This document shows positions 34,501 through 42,999 of a DNA stretch of 64,000 nt, piece after piece (the stretch's first letter is position 1; each line of letters starts with the position of its first letter). The stretch spans positions 434,001-498,000 of the forward strand of contig JACKBQ010000001.1 in assembly GCA_020634455.1 (NCBI GenBank), read 5' to 3'. Both the position numbers and the translations under genes were made by a program. The notes beneath the pieces are model-generated. The model ran no database searches. It saw only the letters and a program-made list of their open reading frames with translations, and had not been told where the DNA came from. The stretch is from Ardenticatenaceae bacterium. GTDB taxonomy: Bacteria; Chloroflexota; Anaerolineae; Promineifilales; Promineifilaceae.

Positions 34501-36087
34501 CTATAGCTTCGGGCCAGCGTTAATAATCGCTTCGCTGCTGCCTTCCTTGTATTTTTCAAAGTTCTTGATGAACAGATTGGCCAATTTTTCTGCCTGCTTG
34601 TCGTAGGCGGCGCCATCCTTCCAGGTGTTTTTGGGGATGAGCAGGTCAGATGGGACGTTGGGGCAGCTAGTCGGAATGGCTAGGCCAAAAATGGGGTCCG
34701 CCACGTAATCTACATTTTCCAACTCACCGCTGTGAATCGCGTCAATGATGGAGCGGGTGTAGGACAGCTTCATGCGGGAGCCAACGCCGTAAGGCCCGCC
34801 TGTCCAGCCAGTATTCACCAGCCAGGCAGATGCCCCGTGCTTGGCCATTTTTTCCGCCAGCAATTCTGCATATTTGCTGGGATGCCACACCATAAACGCC
34901 GCGCCAAAACAAGCTGAAAAGGTTGCCTGAGGTTCTGTGATGCCGACTTCTGTGCCCGCTACTTTGGCCGTGTAGCCGCTGATGAAATGGTACATCGCCT
35001 GCTCTGGTGTGAGTTTGCTTACTGGCGGCAATACGCCAAAGGCATCGGCCGTCAGCAAGATGATATGCCTGGGATGGCCACCCACGCAGGGGATTTTGGC
35101 ATTGGGAATGTATTCGATGGGGTACGCAGCACGGGTATTTTGGGTGATGGAAATGTCGGCAAAGTTAACTGCGTGAGTGTAATCGTCGTAGACCACATTT
35201 TCTAGAACGGTGCCAAATTTGATAGCGCCGTAAATTTCTGGCTCTTTTTCAGCCGAAAGGTCAATTGCCTTCGCGTAGCAACCGCCTTCGATATTGAACA
35301 CGCCATCGTCTGTCCAGCAATGCTCATCGTCGCCAATCAGTTTACGGTGTTCGTCGGCGGAGAGGGTGGTTTTGCCCGTGCCGGAAAGCCCAAAGAAGAT
35401 GGAGACATCGCCATCTACCCCTTCGTTGGCGGAGCAGTGCATTGAGAGCACATCTTTTTTGGGCATGATGTAGTTCATTACGGTGAAGATGCCTTTCTTC
35501 ATTTCGCCAGCGTATTCGGTGCCCAAAATCACGACTTCTTTTTCTTCAAAAGAGAGGTCTACACTGGTTTTGGAGGTCATACCCATGGTGTAGCGATTGG
35601 CGGGGAACTGTCCAGCATTGAAGACCACATAATCTGGCTTGCCGAAGTTTTCAAGCTGCTCTGATGTTGGGCGGATGAGCATATTCCACATAAACAGGGC
35701 GTGATACGGCCGTGTGCAAATAATCCTCACCTTAATCTGCTCTTTAGGATCCCAACCGGCAAACCCATCAACAACGTACAGTTTTTGGCGGGTATTCAGG
35801 TAGTCAATGGCACGTTCCCGGTTAATTTCAAACGTATGTTCGTCAACCGCCACATTGACAGAACCCCACCATACATCTTGTTCCGAATCTGGGTGTTTGA
35901 CGATGCGCTTGTCGCTGGGGCTACGGCCTGTCTTTTCCCCGGAACGCACCATGATGGCTCCAGAATCGGCAATAGCAGCTTCTGGCTCGTAGGCAAGCGC
36001 TTCCTGGTAAAGTTTGGCGGGTCTGGCATTGCGGACAATATTGGTAACTTCGATATTGTGTTGTTTAAGTGAAAAGCTGTTCGTCAA
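34501..36087 (-). CDS. pckA: Phosphoenolpyruvate carboxykinase (ATP)
   Basis: A 528-residue enzyme converting oxaloacetate and ATP to PEP, the entry to gluconeogenesis. The start is the TTG at 36085-36087, 6 nt after GGAGG; the longer ATG frame has no ribosome site. Motifs: SPSDKRIVKHP, MSMHCSANEGVDGDVSIFFGLSGTGKTTLS (kinase-1a/Walker A), DDGVFNIEGGCYAK (metal-binding) and TRAAYPIEYI. Length and sequence are those of the ATP-dependent family, not the GTP type. A -10-like TATAAT at 36221-36216 would give a leader of about 120 nt. The terminator is at 34393-34422. Confidence 0.96.
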   Translation of the reverse strand: MTNSFSLKQHNIEVTNIVRNARPAKLYQEALAYEPEAAIADSGAIMVRSGEKTGRSPSDKRIVKHPDSEQDVWWGSVNVAVDEHTFEINRERAIDYLNTRQKLYVVDGFAGWDPKEQIKVRIICTRPYHALFMWNMLIRPTSEQLENFGKPDYVVFNAGQFPANRYTMGMTSKTSVDLSFEEKEVVILGTEYAGEMKKGIFTVMNYIMPKKDVLSMHCSANEGVDGDVSIFFGLSGTGKTTLSADEHRKLIGDDEHCWTDDGVFNIEGGCYAKAIDLSAEKEPEIYGAIKFGTVLENVVYDDYTHAVNFADISITQNTRAAYPIEYIPNAKIPCVGGHPRHIILLTADAFGVLPPVSKLTPEQAMYHFISGYTAKVAGTEVGITEPQATFSACFGAAFMVWHPSKYAELLAEKMAKHGASAWLVNTGWTGGPYGVGSRMKLSYTRSIIDAIHSGELENVDYVADPIFGLAIPTSCPNVPSDLLIPKNTWKDGAAYDKQAEKLANLFIKNFEKYKEGSSEAIINAGPKL

Positions 36088-36423
36088 GAGAGACCTCCCT
36101 TTCAAATGAGTTTGATAAAATTCGTTTTTTATGGCTGAAATTGCCATGGGACACAGGGGCTTTCTGGCTGGCATGGTGTCTATAGTTGCACGCTTTGCCC
36201 AGACAGATCGGTGCCATTATAACAAAATTTGGTTTGAGGTTATGGTTAAAAGTAATGCATATCATAAACAAAACTCATGATGGCGGCTTATTTTGCGCAA
36301 CCGTTTGCTCCCTTTGGAGGCTTTTGAGGTTTGCGCTAAACGGTGCAATTTCCAGAGAGAAAATCTTCAAAAGTCTGGATGGTTACTATTTTGCGTTTTG
36401 CGGTTTCTGGTTAAACTAGGTTT
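36088..36423. promoter_or_regulatory. Divergent spacer between pckA and coaBC
   Basis: A 336-bp gene-free stretch. For pckA, the minus strand has TATAAT at 36221-36216 and a GC-richer leader with short complementary segments (CCATG/CATGG, GACAC/GTGTC) that may fold. For coaBC no obvious -35/-10 pair is seen. TTTTGCGCAACCG and GTTTGCGCTAAACG near 36290-36345 look like a degenerate direct repeat. No RNA family was recognised. Confidence 0.4.
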
Positions 36424-37653
36424 ATGAACAAAATTAGTTTGTTAGACGGAAAGCGAATTTTATTGGGTGTAACTGGCTCGATTGCCTGTTACAAGGCAGT
36501 AGATTTAGCCTCGAAGTTAACGCAGGCGGGCGCGGTGGTGGATGTGATCTTGACCGAAAGCGCCCAGCAGTTTGTAACGCCACTGACGTTTCGTTCGGTG
36601 ACGGGACGGCCGTCTTTTACCGATATGTGGAGCCTGGATAATCACGTGCAGCATGTGGGGCTGGGTGAAACGGCAGATCTGTTTGTGATTGCTCCGGCTA
36701 CAGTCCACACAATCGCCAAGCTGGCACATGGTTTGGCCGACAACCTGCTGACGGTGACAGCGCTGGCGGCGCGGTGTCCCATCCTCATTGCCCCAGCAAT
36801 GGACGGTGGCATGTACCAGCACCCGGCCACGCAGGAAAATGTGGCTGCGCTGCGCCAGCGCGGCATCCAGTTTGCTGGCCCTGCCGAAGGGCGCATGGCC
36901 TCTGGCCTTTCTGGCCTGGGGCGTATGGTGGAGCCGGCGGATTTGCTGGGCTTTGTGCGGCAAGCATTGGCGGCAAGCGGCCCGATGGCTGGACGCAAGG
37001 TGGTGGTTTCTACTGGCCCCACACGGGAGCCAATGGACCCGGTGCGCTTCATCAGCAATCGCTCCACGGGCAAGCAGGGGCTGGCAGTGGCCCAGGCGGC
37101 GTTGGATGCCGGCGCAGATGTCACGGTGGTCCATGGGCCTGTTTTTGAGCCGATTCCGTTTGGGGCAACGGCCGTTTCTGTGCAAACTACCGAAGAAATG
37201 GGGGACGCCGTGCTGGAAGCGGCCAAGGATGCGGACGCGCTGTTCATGGTTGCTGCTGTAGCCGATTTCCGCCCCAATACGCAGTCGGACAAGAAAATCA
37301 AAAAGACAGATGAGCAGTGGGGGTTGGCGATTGGTCTGGAAGTGACGCTGGATATTTTGAGCGCGGTCAAAACGCGGCGCGACAAATCTGGCTTTCCGCG
37401 CGTGGTGCTGGGCTTTGCCGCCGAAACGCACAACGCGTTTGAATACGGCCGTGACAAGCTGCTGCGCAAAGGGCTCAACTTTATCGCCGTGAACGATGTG
37501 ATGGACCAGGGCGCAGGTTTTGAGGTGGACACCAACAAGGTGCTGCTGCTCAGTTCGGCCGGCGTGGTGGAAGAGATACCGCTGCAAAGCAAAACGGCCG
37601 TTGCCGAACGGCTGGTGCATCATGTGGCGAAGAGTCTTAACGGTGATCGGTAA
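36424..37653 (+). CDS. coaBC: Bifunctional phosphopantothenoylcysteine decarboxylase / phosphopantothenate-cysteine ligase
   Basis: A 409-residue CoaBC enzyme of coenzyme A synthesis. The N-terminal CoaC flavoprotein domain has GVTGSIACYKAVDLASKL, the catalytic His in DNHVQHVGLGETADL (His75 region), and IAPAMDGGMYQHPA (Asn of the usual PAMN is Asp here, PAMD). The C-terminal CoaB domain has VVSTGPTREPMDPVRFISNRSTGKQG, AAVADFRP with the KIKK stretch, and GFAAETHN. The PAMD variation is worth noting, because the Asn of PXMNXXMW contributes to the CoaC active site. Downstream is a CGGTAAACGG hairpin. Confidence 0.95.
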   Translation: MNKISLLDGKRILLGVTGSIACYKAVDLASKLTQAGAVVDVILTESAQQFVTPLTFRSVTGRPSFTDMWSLDNHVQHVGLGETADLFVIAPATVHTIAKLAHGLADNLLTVTALAARCPILIAPAMDGGMYQHPATQENVAALRQRGIQFAGPAEGRMASGLSGLGRMVEPADLLGFVRQALAASGPMAGRKVVVSTGPTREPMDPVRFISNRSTGKQGLAVAQAALDAGADVTVVHGPVFEPIPFGATAVSVQTTEEMGDAVLEAAKDADALFMVAAVADFRPNTQSDKKIKKTDEQWGLAIGLEVTLDILSAVKTRRDKSGFPRVVLGFAAETHNAFEYGRDKLLRKGLNFIAVNDVMDQGAGFEVDTNKVLLLSSAGVVEEIPLQSKTAVAERLVHHVAKSLNGDR

Positions 37654-37724
37654 ACGGTAATCAGTAAACGGTAAACGGTGGTCTGTTTCTTGACCGATAA
37701 CGGATTACCGATAACCGATAACGG
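37640..37724. repeat. Hairpin of the CGGTAAACGGTAATC family
   Basis: CGGTGATCGGTAAACGGTAA arms face ACCGATAACGGATTACCG arms. It overlaps the coaBC stop and ends 8 nt before the next start codon. Confidence 0.8.
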
Positions 37725-37731
37725 AAAAAGA

Positions 37732-38094
37732 ATGGATCGCGTACAGTTACAAGAAGACATATTAACAGTATTTAATTTGGCAGAGTTTCAGGCGCTGTGC
37801 CGACGGTTGGGGCTGGAATACGACGAGCTTCGCGGCAATACCCAGCGTGATAAAGTTGCCTTGTTAATTGGCACGTTGGAGCGAAAAGGGCGTCTGCTGG
37901 AGCTGGTGCAAGAGGTGGTTGGCGAACGGCCGCATTTGGAAGGCACGTATGGCGCCTATATTGCCATCGAAGTTGCCACCCTCGATGATGCATTGAGCTG
38001 GCTGGATCGGCTGGCGCAGGGGGAAGGTCCCGCTATCGAAGAACCACCGACCATGCGCTGGCAAACCGATATTCATGAGGAGAAAAATGAGTAA
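37732..38094 (+). CDS. Small protein with effector-associated domain (EAD7-like)
   Basis: A 120-residue protein. The ATG at 37732 was chosen because the longer frame translates the repeat hairpin. Residues 2-58 (VQLQEDILTVFNLAEFQALC, RLGLEYDELRG, KVALLIGTLERKGRLLELVQEV) match the helical pattern of effector-associated domain 7: F-N/D-L-E-LC, L-G-Y-L, RxxxLIxxxxRxGRLxELV. EADs are death-domain-like adaptors in bacterial conflict systems that normally pair with a second gene carrying the same EAD fused to an effector (TIR, protease, NACHT). No such partner is in this window. The rest is an acidic helix. It overlaps the DUF423 gene by 8 nt. Confidence 0.7.
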   Translation: MDRVQLQEDILTVFNLAEFQALCRRLGLEYDELRGNTQRDKVALLIGTLERKGRLLELVQEVVGERPHLEGTYGAYIAIEVATLDDALSWLDRLAQGEGPAIEEPPTMRWQTDIHEEKNE

Positions 38095-38461
38095 GATTTT
38101 TGTTGTTTTGGGGGCGGTTTTGATGATGGTGGCTGTGGGGGCAGGCGCTTTTGGGGCGCATGGGCTGAGTAGCTATTTTGAGAAATTCCCAAATTTAGCG
38201 GCGACGTATGATACGGCCGTACGCTACCACGTCTACCACGCTCTGGGCCTATTTGTTGCTGCCTGGCTAGCCGACAAATATCCGGTGAGCCTTACCACCT
38301 GGGGCGGCTACCTGTTGCTGGCAGGTATTGTTATCTTTTCAGGCAGCTTGTACCTGCTGGTCTTTACCCGACAAAGCTGGCTGGGCGCCATCACCCCCCT
38401 CGGCGGGGTTGCTTTCATTGCGGGTTGGGGCTGTTTGGCTTTGGCCGCCTGGCGCGGTTAA
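38087..38461 (+). CDS. DUF423 family membrane protein
   Basis: A 124-residue protein with four membrane segments; the start (MSKIFVVLGAVLMMVAVGAGAFGAHGL) has GAGGAG just upstream. The GAFGAHGL and TAVRYHVYHALGL motifs are diagnostic of DUF423 (YgdD), a small inner-membrane family of unknown function. It overlaps the upstream EAD-like gene by 8 nt, so the two may be co-translated, although a functional link is not evident. Confidence 0.9.
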   Translation: MSKIFVVLGAVLMMVAVGAGAFGAHGLSSYFEKFPNLAATYDTAVRYHVYHALGLFVAAWLADKYPVSLTTWGGYLLLAGIVIFSGSLYLLVFTRQSWLGAITPLGGVAFIAGWGCLALAAWRG

Positions 38462-38463
38462 AT

Positions 38464-38512
38464 GTGGCGAGTAACCAAACTCGCCCCAGTCGCAAACTGG
38501 CAAACTCGCAAC
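38464..38512. repeat. GGCGAGT...ACTCGCC hairpin with GCAAACTCGC units
   Basis: GGCGAGTAACCAAACTCGCC forms a 7-bp stem, followed by CGCAAACTGGCAAACTCGC units. It is another short-repeat spacer element and sits directly before the rhodanese ribosome site. Confidence 0.6.
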
Positions 38513-38527
38513 CAAAAAGGAAGCCCT

Positions 38528-38884
38528 ATGAATCCCTACGGAGTCCCCGGCCTTTCTGTGCAGGAACTGGCCGAAAAATTGAAAAATAATGACGACTTTA
38601 TTCTGCTGGACGTGCGCGAACCTTTTGAGCTGGCTCGCGCCAATTTGGGTGACGGCGTTTTGCTGGCTCCGCTGAGCGAGCTGGCGCAGCAAGGTCCAGA
38701 TGCTTTGCCCGGCGCCGTAACAGCCGACAAAGAAGCCGAAATTGTGGTGATGTGCCATCACGGCAACCGCAGTGCCCAGGTGACAGCCTGGCTGTTGCAG
38801 CAGGGTTGGGTTCACGTTTTCAACCTGGACGGCGGGATTGATGCTTACGCCATCGCCATTGATGCCTCAGTGGGCCGGTACTAA
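38528..38884 (+). CDS. Single-domain rhodanese
   Basis: A 118-residue rhodanese-like protein. The start is the ATG at 38528 after AAAAAGGAAGCCCT. LLDVREPFELARANLGDGVLLAPLSEL is the conserved CH2A-like region and VMCHHGNRSAQVTAWLLQQGW is the active loop (C-H-H-G-N-R), with the catalytic Cys of about residue 78. DGGIDAYA closes the domain. It probably transfers sulfane sulfur, but its partner is unknown and it lies outside the main sulfur locus. Confidence 0.9.
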   Translation: MNPYGVPGLSVQELAEKLKNNDDFILLDVREPFELARANLGDGVLLAPLSELAQQGPDALPGAVTADKEAEIVVMCHHGNRSAQVTAWLLQQGWVHVFNLDGGIDAYAIAIDASVGRY

Positions 38885-39005
38885 TCTACTTGCTCAACTT
38901 GTGGCTGTGCGTAAAAACAGTACCGTTGTATGGTAAAATTACCTCATAAATTTTCCCTCAGGCCATCCCCACAACGGCCTGTACAAGTCCACGGTATAGT
39001 TAGCC

Positions 39006-39932
39006 ATGTCAGAATCTCTAAAGATTTACGAGGTTGGCCCGCGCGATGGTTTACAGAATGAAGCCAATCTGATTGATACAACTCAAAAAAAGGCATTGGT
39101 GGATGGCCTGATTGCCGCTGGCTTGCACCATATCGAACTAACCAGCTTTGTACATCCCAAAGCGGTGCCGCAGATGGCGGATGCGGATGAAGTGATGGTG
39201 TACGGCCGTTCCACCTACCCTCACACCGATTTCATTGGCCTGGTTTTTAACCAGCGTGGCTACGACCGGGCATTAGCCGCAGGTTGCCGGGCGATGGCCT
39301 TTGGCGTCTCTGTGAGCGAAACGTTTAGCCAAAAAAACACGCGCATGTCATCGGAGCGAGCCTACGAAATCACCCGCGACCTCATGGCTCAGGCGCGGCA
39401 GGATGGCATCTGGACGCGCATTTACGTGATGACCGCCTGGGTGTGTCCGTTTGAGGGCAACACACCACCGCACCGCACCATCGCCCTGGCCGAACGGTTG
39501 TGGGAACTGGGGCCAGATGAGCTGGCCATTGCCGACACCATTGGCCATGCGAACCCGCTGGACGTGGGGCGGCTAATGGAAAATCTGGGACGGCGGCTGG
39601 ATATGCACAAGCTGGCGGTGCATCTGCACGACACGCAGGCGATGGGGCTGGCCAATGCAACGACTGCGCTGCAAGCGGGCGTGCGAATCTTCGACAGCAG
39701 CGTGGGGGGATTGGGCGGCTGCCCGTTTGCGCCCGGTGCAGCGGGCAATCTGGCTACCGAAGATTTGGTATTTTTGGCCTACAAGATGGGTTTGGGCGCG
39801 GGTGTGGATTTTGCTCGGCTGTGGGATGTGGTTCACCAAATTGAAGGGTACGTGGGACGGCCGATTGGCGGTCGCATCCGGCAGTGGTGGGAAAGCCAGT
39901 GCGCTCAGGAGCCTTCCGTGGCATTTTGGTAG
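39006..39932 (+). CDS. mvaB: Hydroxymethylglutaryl-CoA lyase
   Basis: A 308-residue TIM-barrel enzyme that cleaves HMG-CoA to acetyl-CoA and acetoacetate in leucine degradation. The N-terminal EVGPRDGLQNE carries the catalytic Arg and the metal Asp. The C-terminal FDSSVGGLGGCPFAPGAAGNLATED is the HMG-CoA lyase signature, with its active Cys. HLHDTQAMGLAN provides the metal His residues. It is followed, with a 1-nt overlap, by aat. Together with the beta-oxidation operon at 49.8-56.1 kb it points to acyl-CoA use as carbon source. Confidence 0.93.
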   Translation: MSESLKIYEVGPRDGLQNEANLIDTTQKKALVDGLIAAGLHHIELTSFVHPKAVPQMADADEVMVYGRSTYPHTDFIGLVFNQRGYDRALAAGCRAMAFGVSVSETFSQKNTRMSSERAYEITRDLMAQARQDGIWTRIYVMTAWVCPFEGNTPPHRTIALAERLWELGPDELAIADTIGHANPLDVGRLMENLGRRLDMHKLAVHLHDTQAMGLANATTALQAGVRIFDSSVGGLGGCPFAPGAAGNLATEDLVFLAYKMGLGAGVDFARLWDVVHQIEGYVGRPIGGRIRQWWESQCAQEPSVAFW

Positions 39933-40522
39933 TGGATAATTTGCTGACTCCCCAAACGTTGCTCTCGGCCTACTGCCAGGGCGTTTTCCCAATGGCGCAT
40001 GAGGACGGCCGTATTTACTGGTACGATCCCGACCCCAGAGCTATCATTCCGCTGGATCGTTTCCATGTTTCCCGCTCCCTCCGCCGCACAATTCAGCAGC
40101 AGACGTTTGAAATTCGCATAGATGGGGCATTTACGGCCGTAATGCAAGCGTGCGCCGCGCCTGGGCCAGGTCGGGAAGAGACCTGGATCAGTGAGGAAAT
40201 TATTCAAGCGTACACGCGGCTGCACAAGCTGGGCTTTGCTCATAGCGTGGAAGCGTGGCGAGATGGCGAACTGGTGGGTGGACTGTATGGTGTGGCCATC
40301 GGCGGCTTTTTTGCTGGGGAGAGCATGTTTGGCCACGTTCGCGACAGCAGCAAGGTGGCGCTTGCCTTTTTGGTAGCGCATCTAAACGAACGCAAATTTA
40401 GCCTGCTGGATACCCAATTTATGACGGAGCACCTGCGCAGTTTTGGCGCAATTGAGATTTCTGCCGCTGCTTACAAATTAAAATTAAGTCGGGCGCTCTT
40501 GCTGCCCGTCACCTTTCGCTAG
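39932..40522 (+). CDS. aat: Leucyl/phenylalanyl-tRNA-protein transferase
   Basis: A 196-residue N-end-rule enzyme that attaches Leu or Phe to N-terminal Arg or Lys. The start was set at the GTG at 39932, which overlaps the lyase stop (TAGTG); the frame is open further upstream inside the lyase. Hallmarks: AYCQGVFPMAHEDGRIYWYDPDPRAIIPL, GPGREETWISEEIIQAYTRLHKLGFAHSVEAW, and GGLYGVAIGGFFAGESMF. The segment FSLLDTQFMTEHLRSFGAIEI is also conserved. Confidence 0.93.
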   Translation: MDNLLTPQTLLSAYCQGVFPMAHEDGRIYWYDPDPRAIIPLDRFHVSRSLRRTIQQQTFEIRIDGAFTAVMQACAAPGPGREETWISEEIIQAYTRLHKLGFAHSVEAWRDGELVGGLYGVAIGGFFAGESMFGHVRDSSKVALAFLVAHLNERKFSLLDTQFMTEHLRSFGAIEISAAAYKLKLSRALLLPVTFR

Positions 40523-40571
40523 AATAAAGGTGATGATCTGAGTTTACACTCAACATCATAAGTGAAAAACC

Positions 40572-40627
40572 AACCTCCGGGAGGTTTTGCGCGTAGCAGA
40601 GGTTATTTTGGGAACCTCCCGGGGGTT
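40572..40627. repeat. Two palindromes of the AACCTCCGGGAGGTT type
   Basis: AACCTCCGGGAGGTT (40572-40586) and AACCTCCCGGGGGTT (40613-40627) are each self-complementary and can also pair with each other. They lie in the leader of the PRPP synthetase gene and could influence its expression, or may simply be a dispersed repeat. Confidence 0.65.
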
Positions 40628-40646
40628 TATCAGTGTTGGAGGAAAG

Positions 40647-41627
40647 ATGGAAAATAAATTAGACGCGAGTGAAGTACGGCTTTTTAGCGGCCGTTCCAAT
40701 ATTCCATTGGCTAAAAAAATCGGCGAACATTTGGGCATTCCGCTGGAAGAGACGAAGTTTGGCAAATTTAGTAACGATAATTTGTTTGTGCAGTTGGGAG
40801 CCAGCGTGCGCGGGCGCACCGTGTACATTGTGCAATCGCTGACGCCGCCGGTGAGCGACCATCTGGTGGAGCTGTTGATGATGCTGGACATTGCCAAGAG
40901 TGCCGCCGCCAGAGAGATTCACGCCATCATTCCGTACTTTTCCTATGCCCGTTCCGACAAAAAAGATGCGCCGCGCATTTCCATTACGGCGCGGCTCATT
41001 GCCGATTTGCTGCACACCGCCGGGGCAACGCATGTGATGACGATGACGCTGCACTCGCCTCAGGTGCATGGCTTTTTCAGCATTCCTGCTGACCCGCTAA
41101 CGGCGCGGATGACATTGGAGCAGTTTATTCGGGAACGGCCGTTAGACCCGAATCGCGATGTTGTGGTTGCCCCAGACATGGGCCGTGCCAAGCCTGCGGC
41201 GCGCTTTGCTGGGGGGGTGGGGCTGCCCATCGCCTCCGCCGACAAAACGCGCATCTCCGATACCGAGGTGAAGATTGGCGGTCTGATTGGGCGGCAGGTG
41301 CAGGGGTTCAAGCACGCATACGTGTACGATGATGAGATTGCCACAGCGGGTTCGGTTGTGGAGTTGAGCGAGGTGCTGGTGGCCAGTGGCATCGAGCAAA
41401 TTTCGCTTATTTGCACACATGGCCTGTTTTTGGGGCCAGCGGTTGAGCGCATCAAGGCGATCCCGCAAATTACCGAAGTGATTACAACAGACACGGTGGA
41501 ACGGCCGTTAGAGCGCCGTCCTCCGAACCTTACCGTTATTTCCGTAGGCAATGTTTTTGCCGAAGCGATCCGCCAAAACTACCTGCGCCGCTCCATCGGC
41601 GAGCTGTTTGAGGGCATGGAGACATGA
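40647..41627 (+). CDS. prs: Ribose-phosphate pyrophosphokinase
   Basis: A 326-residue PRPP synthetase (ribose-5-phosphate + ATP to PRPP + AMP). The ATG follows TTGGAGGAAAG. FSGRSNIPLAKKIGEHLGIPLEETKFGKFSNDNLFVQLGASVRG and YFSYARSDKKDAPRISITARLIADLL are family motifs. The PRPP-binding loop reads YVYDDEIATAGS instead of the usual VDDMIDTGGT, so it keeps the acidic pair but diverges after it. This suggests a divergent Prs subgroup. The leader contains the AACCTCC palindromes. Confidence 0.92.
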   Translation: MENKLDASEVRLFSGRSNIPLAKKIGEHLGIPLEETKFGKFSNDNLFVQLGASVRGRTVYIVQSLTPPVSDHLVELLMMLDIAKSAAAREIHAIIPYFSYARSDKKDAPRISITARLIADLLHTAGATHVMTMTLHSPQVHGFFSIPADPLTARMTLEQFIRERPLDPNRDVVVAPDMGRAKPAARFAGGVGLPIASADKTRISDTEVKIGGLIGRQVQGFKHAYVYDDEIATAGSVVELSEVLVASGIEQISLICTHGLFLGPAVERIKAIPQITEVITTDTVERPLERRPPNLTVISVGNVFAEAIRQNYLRRSIGELFEGMET

Positions 41628-41692
41628 TTTTAGGAGCTGGTGGTTAGTGGCTAGTTTACAATCAGCCATTGCTACCCTGACTTTCTTAAAGC

Positions 41693-41757
41693 GAGGAGTG
41701 AGCATCCTCAGATACGAACGGTTCCGAACAGGACGCATCTGAGGCTGCTTTCTCCTC
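41693..41757. repeat. Long imperfect hairpin in the prs-hydrolase spacer
   Basis: GAGGAG...GC..CCTCAGAT.CG (41693-41716) pairs at about 20 of 24 positions with CG.ATCTGAGG..GC...CTCCTC (41734-41757). The 17-nt loop holds a small GTTCCGAAC palindrome. It lies 28 nt before the hydrolase start and could be a structured leader or a dispersed palindrome. Confidence 0.55.
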
Positions 41758-41785
41758 AACCAACTACTAAAAACTGGAGAAAAAC

Positions 41786-42613
41786 ATGAGTGACGAAAAC
41801 GAAGAACGCGACGAAGATTTTGTGATGGCCTTTCAGGATTCTTGCGATCGGCCAGCATTGTTGTTGATCCACGGCTTTCCGCTGAGCAGCCAGATGTGGG
41901 AACCGCAGCTGGACGATTTGGCAGAGTTTGTGCGGGTAATCGCCCCCGATTTGCGCGGGCATGGCCAGTCCGACAGCGTGCCGGGGCCGTACAGCATCAC
42001 CCAGCTGGCGGAAGATTGCGCCGATTTGCTGGGGCATCTGAACGTGGCGACACCGTTTGTGGTGTGCGGCCTCTCGATGGGTGGCTACATCGCCCTGGAG
42101 TTTTACCGCCGCTACCCGGAATACGTGGCCGGGCTGATTTTGGCCGCCACCCGCGCGGGTGCGGATTCGCCAGAGGGCAAGGCAGGTCGGGACAAGGCGG
42201 CTGAACTGGCTAAAAATGAGGGGGCAACGGCCGTTTCTGCCGGAATGCTGCCCAAAATGCTGGCCCCAAGCACCTACGAAGACGACGAAGAACTGGTAGA
42301 GTTCGTGGAAGACGTGATGGGCGCCGCCTCGCTCAACGGCGTGGTGGGCGCGCTGGCCGCCATGCGCGACCGCGTGGATTCCACCCCGATGCTAGGCGAC
42401 ATTGCCGTGCCCGTCCTCATCCTCCACGGGGCGGATGACCAGCTGATTCCTGTTGCCGAAGCGGAAGCGATGTTCAAAGCGATTCCCAACGCGGAACTGG
42501 TCATCGTGCCCGATGCGGGCCACCTGCCCAACCTGGAGCAGCCAGACATCTTCAACGACGCTGTGATTGATTTTCTGGAAGAAATTTTTGGCGAAGACGA
42601 TGAAGATGAATAG
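41786..42613 (+). CDS. Alpha/beta hydrolase
   Basis: A 275-residue cytoplasmic hydrolase. LLLIHGFPLSSQMWEPQLDDL forms the oxyanion region. The nucleophile elbow is CGLSMGG (Ser near 100), the acid lies in LILHGADDQLIP, and the catalytic His is in PDAGHLPNLEQP. IAPDLRGHGQSDSV is typical of the esterase/3-oxoadipate enol-lactonase-like branch. The C-terminus is very acidic (EEIFGEDDEDE). No substrate can be assigned; it stands alone. Confidence 0.9.
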   Translation: MSDENEERDEDFVMAFQDSCDRPALLLIHGFPLSSQMWEPQLDDLAEFVRVIAPDLRGHGQSDSVPGPYSITQLAEDCADLLGHLNVATPFVVCGLSMGGYIALEFYRRYPEYVAGLILAATRAGADSPEGKAGRDKAAELAKNEGATAVSAGMLPKMLAPSTYEDDEELVEFVEDVMGAASLNGVVGALAAMRDRVDSTPMLGDIAVPVLILHGADDQLIPVAEAEAMFKAIPNAELVIVPDAGHLPNLEQPDIFNDAVIDFLEEIFGEDDEDE

Positions 42614-42999
42614 GTGACGGGGTGAAGGGGTGAGGGGGTGAACGGCCGTTTCCCACCCAAACCTCTGCTGCTTATCTCACCAATTTAACTTGTCATGCTG
42701 AACGCAGTGAAGCATCCCCACCAAGTTGAACGGGATGCTTCATTGCGCTCCACTTTCTTGGCCGGGATGCATTGTGGTGAGCGAAAATTGTTCCCACCTA
42801 ACTTATGCTAAAATGCAAAAATCCAGCAGTAGAAAGTATGCGGCGCGGCGAGACGCCGGGCCGCAGCCAAGTAAAGTGTTGCTCAGGCCGAAGACCGCGC
42901 CAGAGCAGGGCCATTTATAACTTGGGTATACACTTCATCAGGAAGGCCAGACCCATTTGTTGATATTCGGAACCTGCAACAATTAGGAGGAAATTGATT
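42614..42999. other. Gene-free spacer with several repeats
   Basis: This 386-bp stretch holds a GGTGAAGGGGTGAGGGGGTG tandem (42614-42640), a GTCATGCTGA/GGGATGCTTCATTGCGCTCC dispersed inverted repeat (42691-42751) and the left copy of an approximately 60-bp direct repeat (42808-42868). The last part becomes AT-richer towards the membrane-protein gene. No coding sequence was found. Confidence 0.7.
42808..42868. repeat. Left copy of about 60-bp direct repeat
   Basis: It begins CTAAAATGCAAAAATC, continues with CAGCAG..GAAAGTA, and ends GACGCCGGGCCGCAGCC. The right copy at 43657-43716 has the same order of blocks (CTAAATGCAAAAATC; CAAAGTA; GAGGCCGGGCCGCAGCC). The two enclose the membrane-protein gene. 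Confidence 0.75.
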
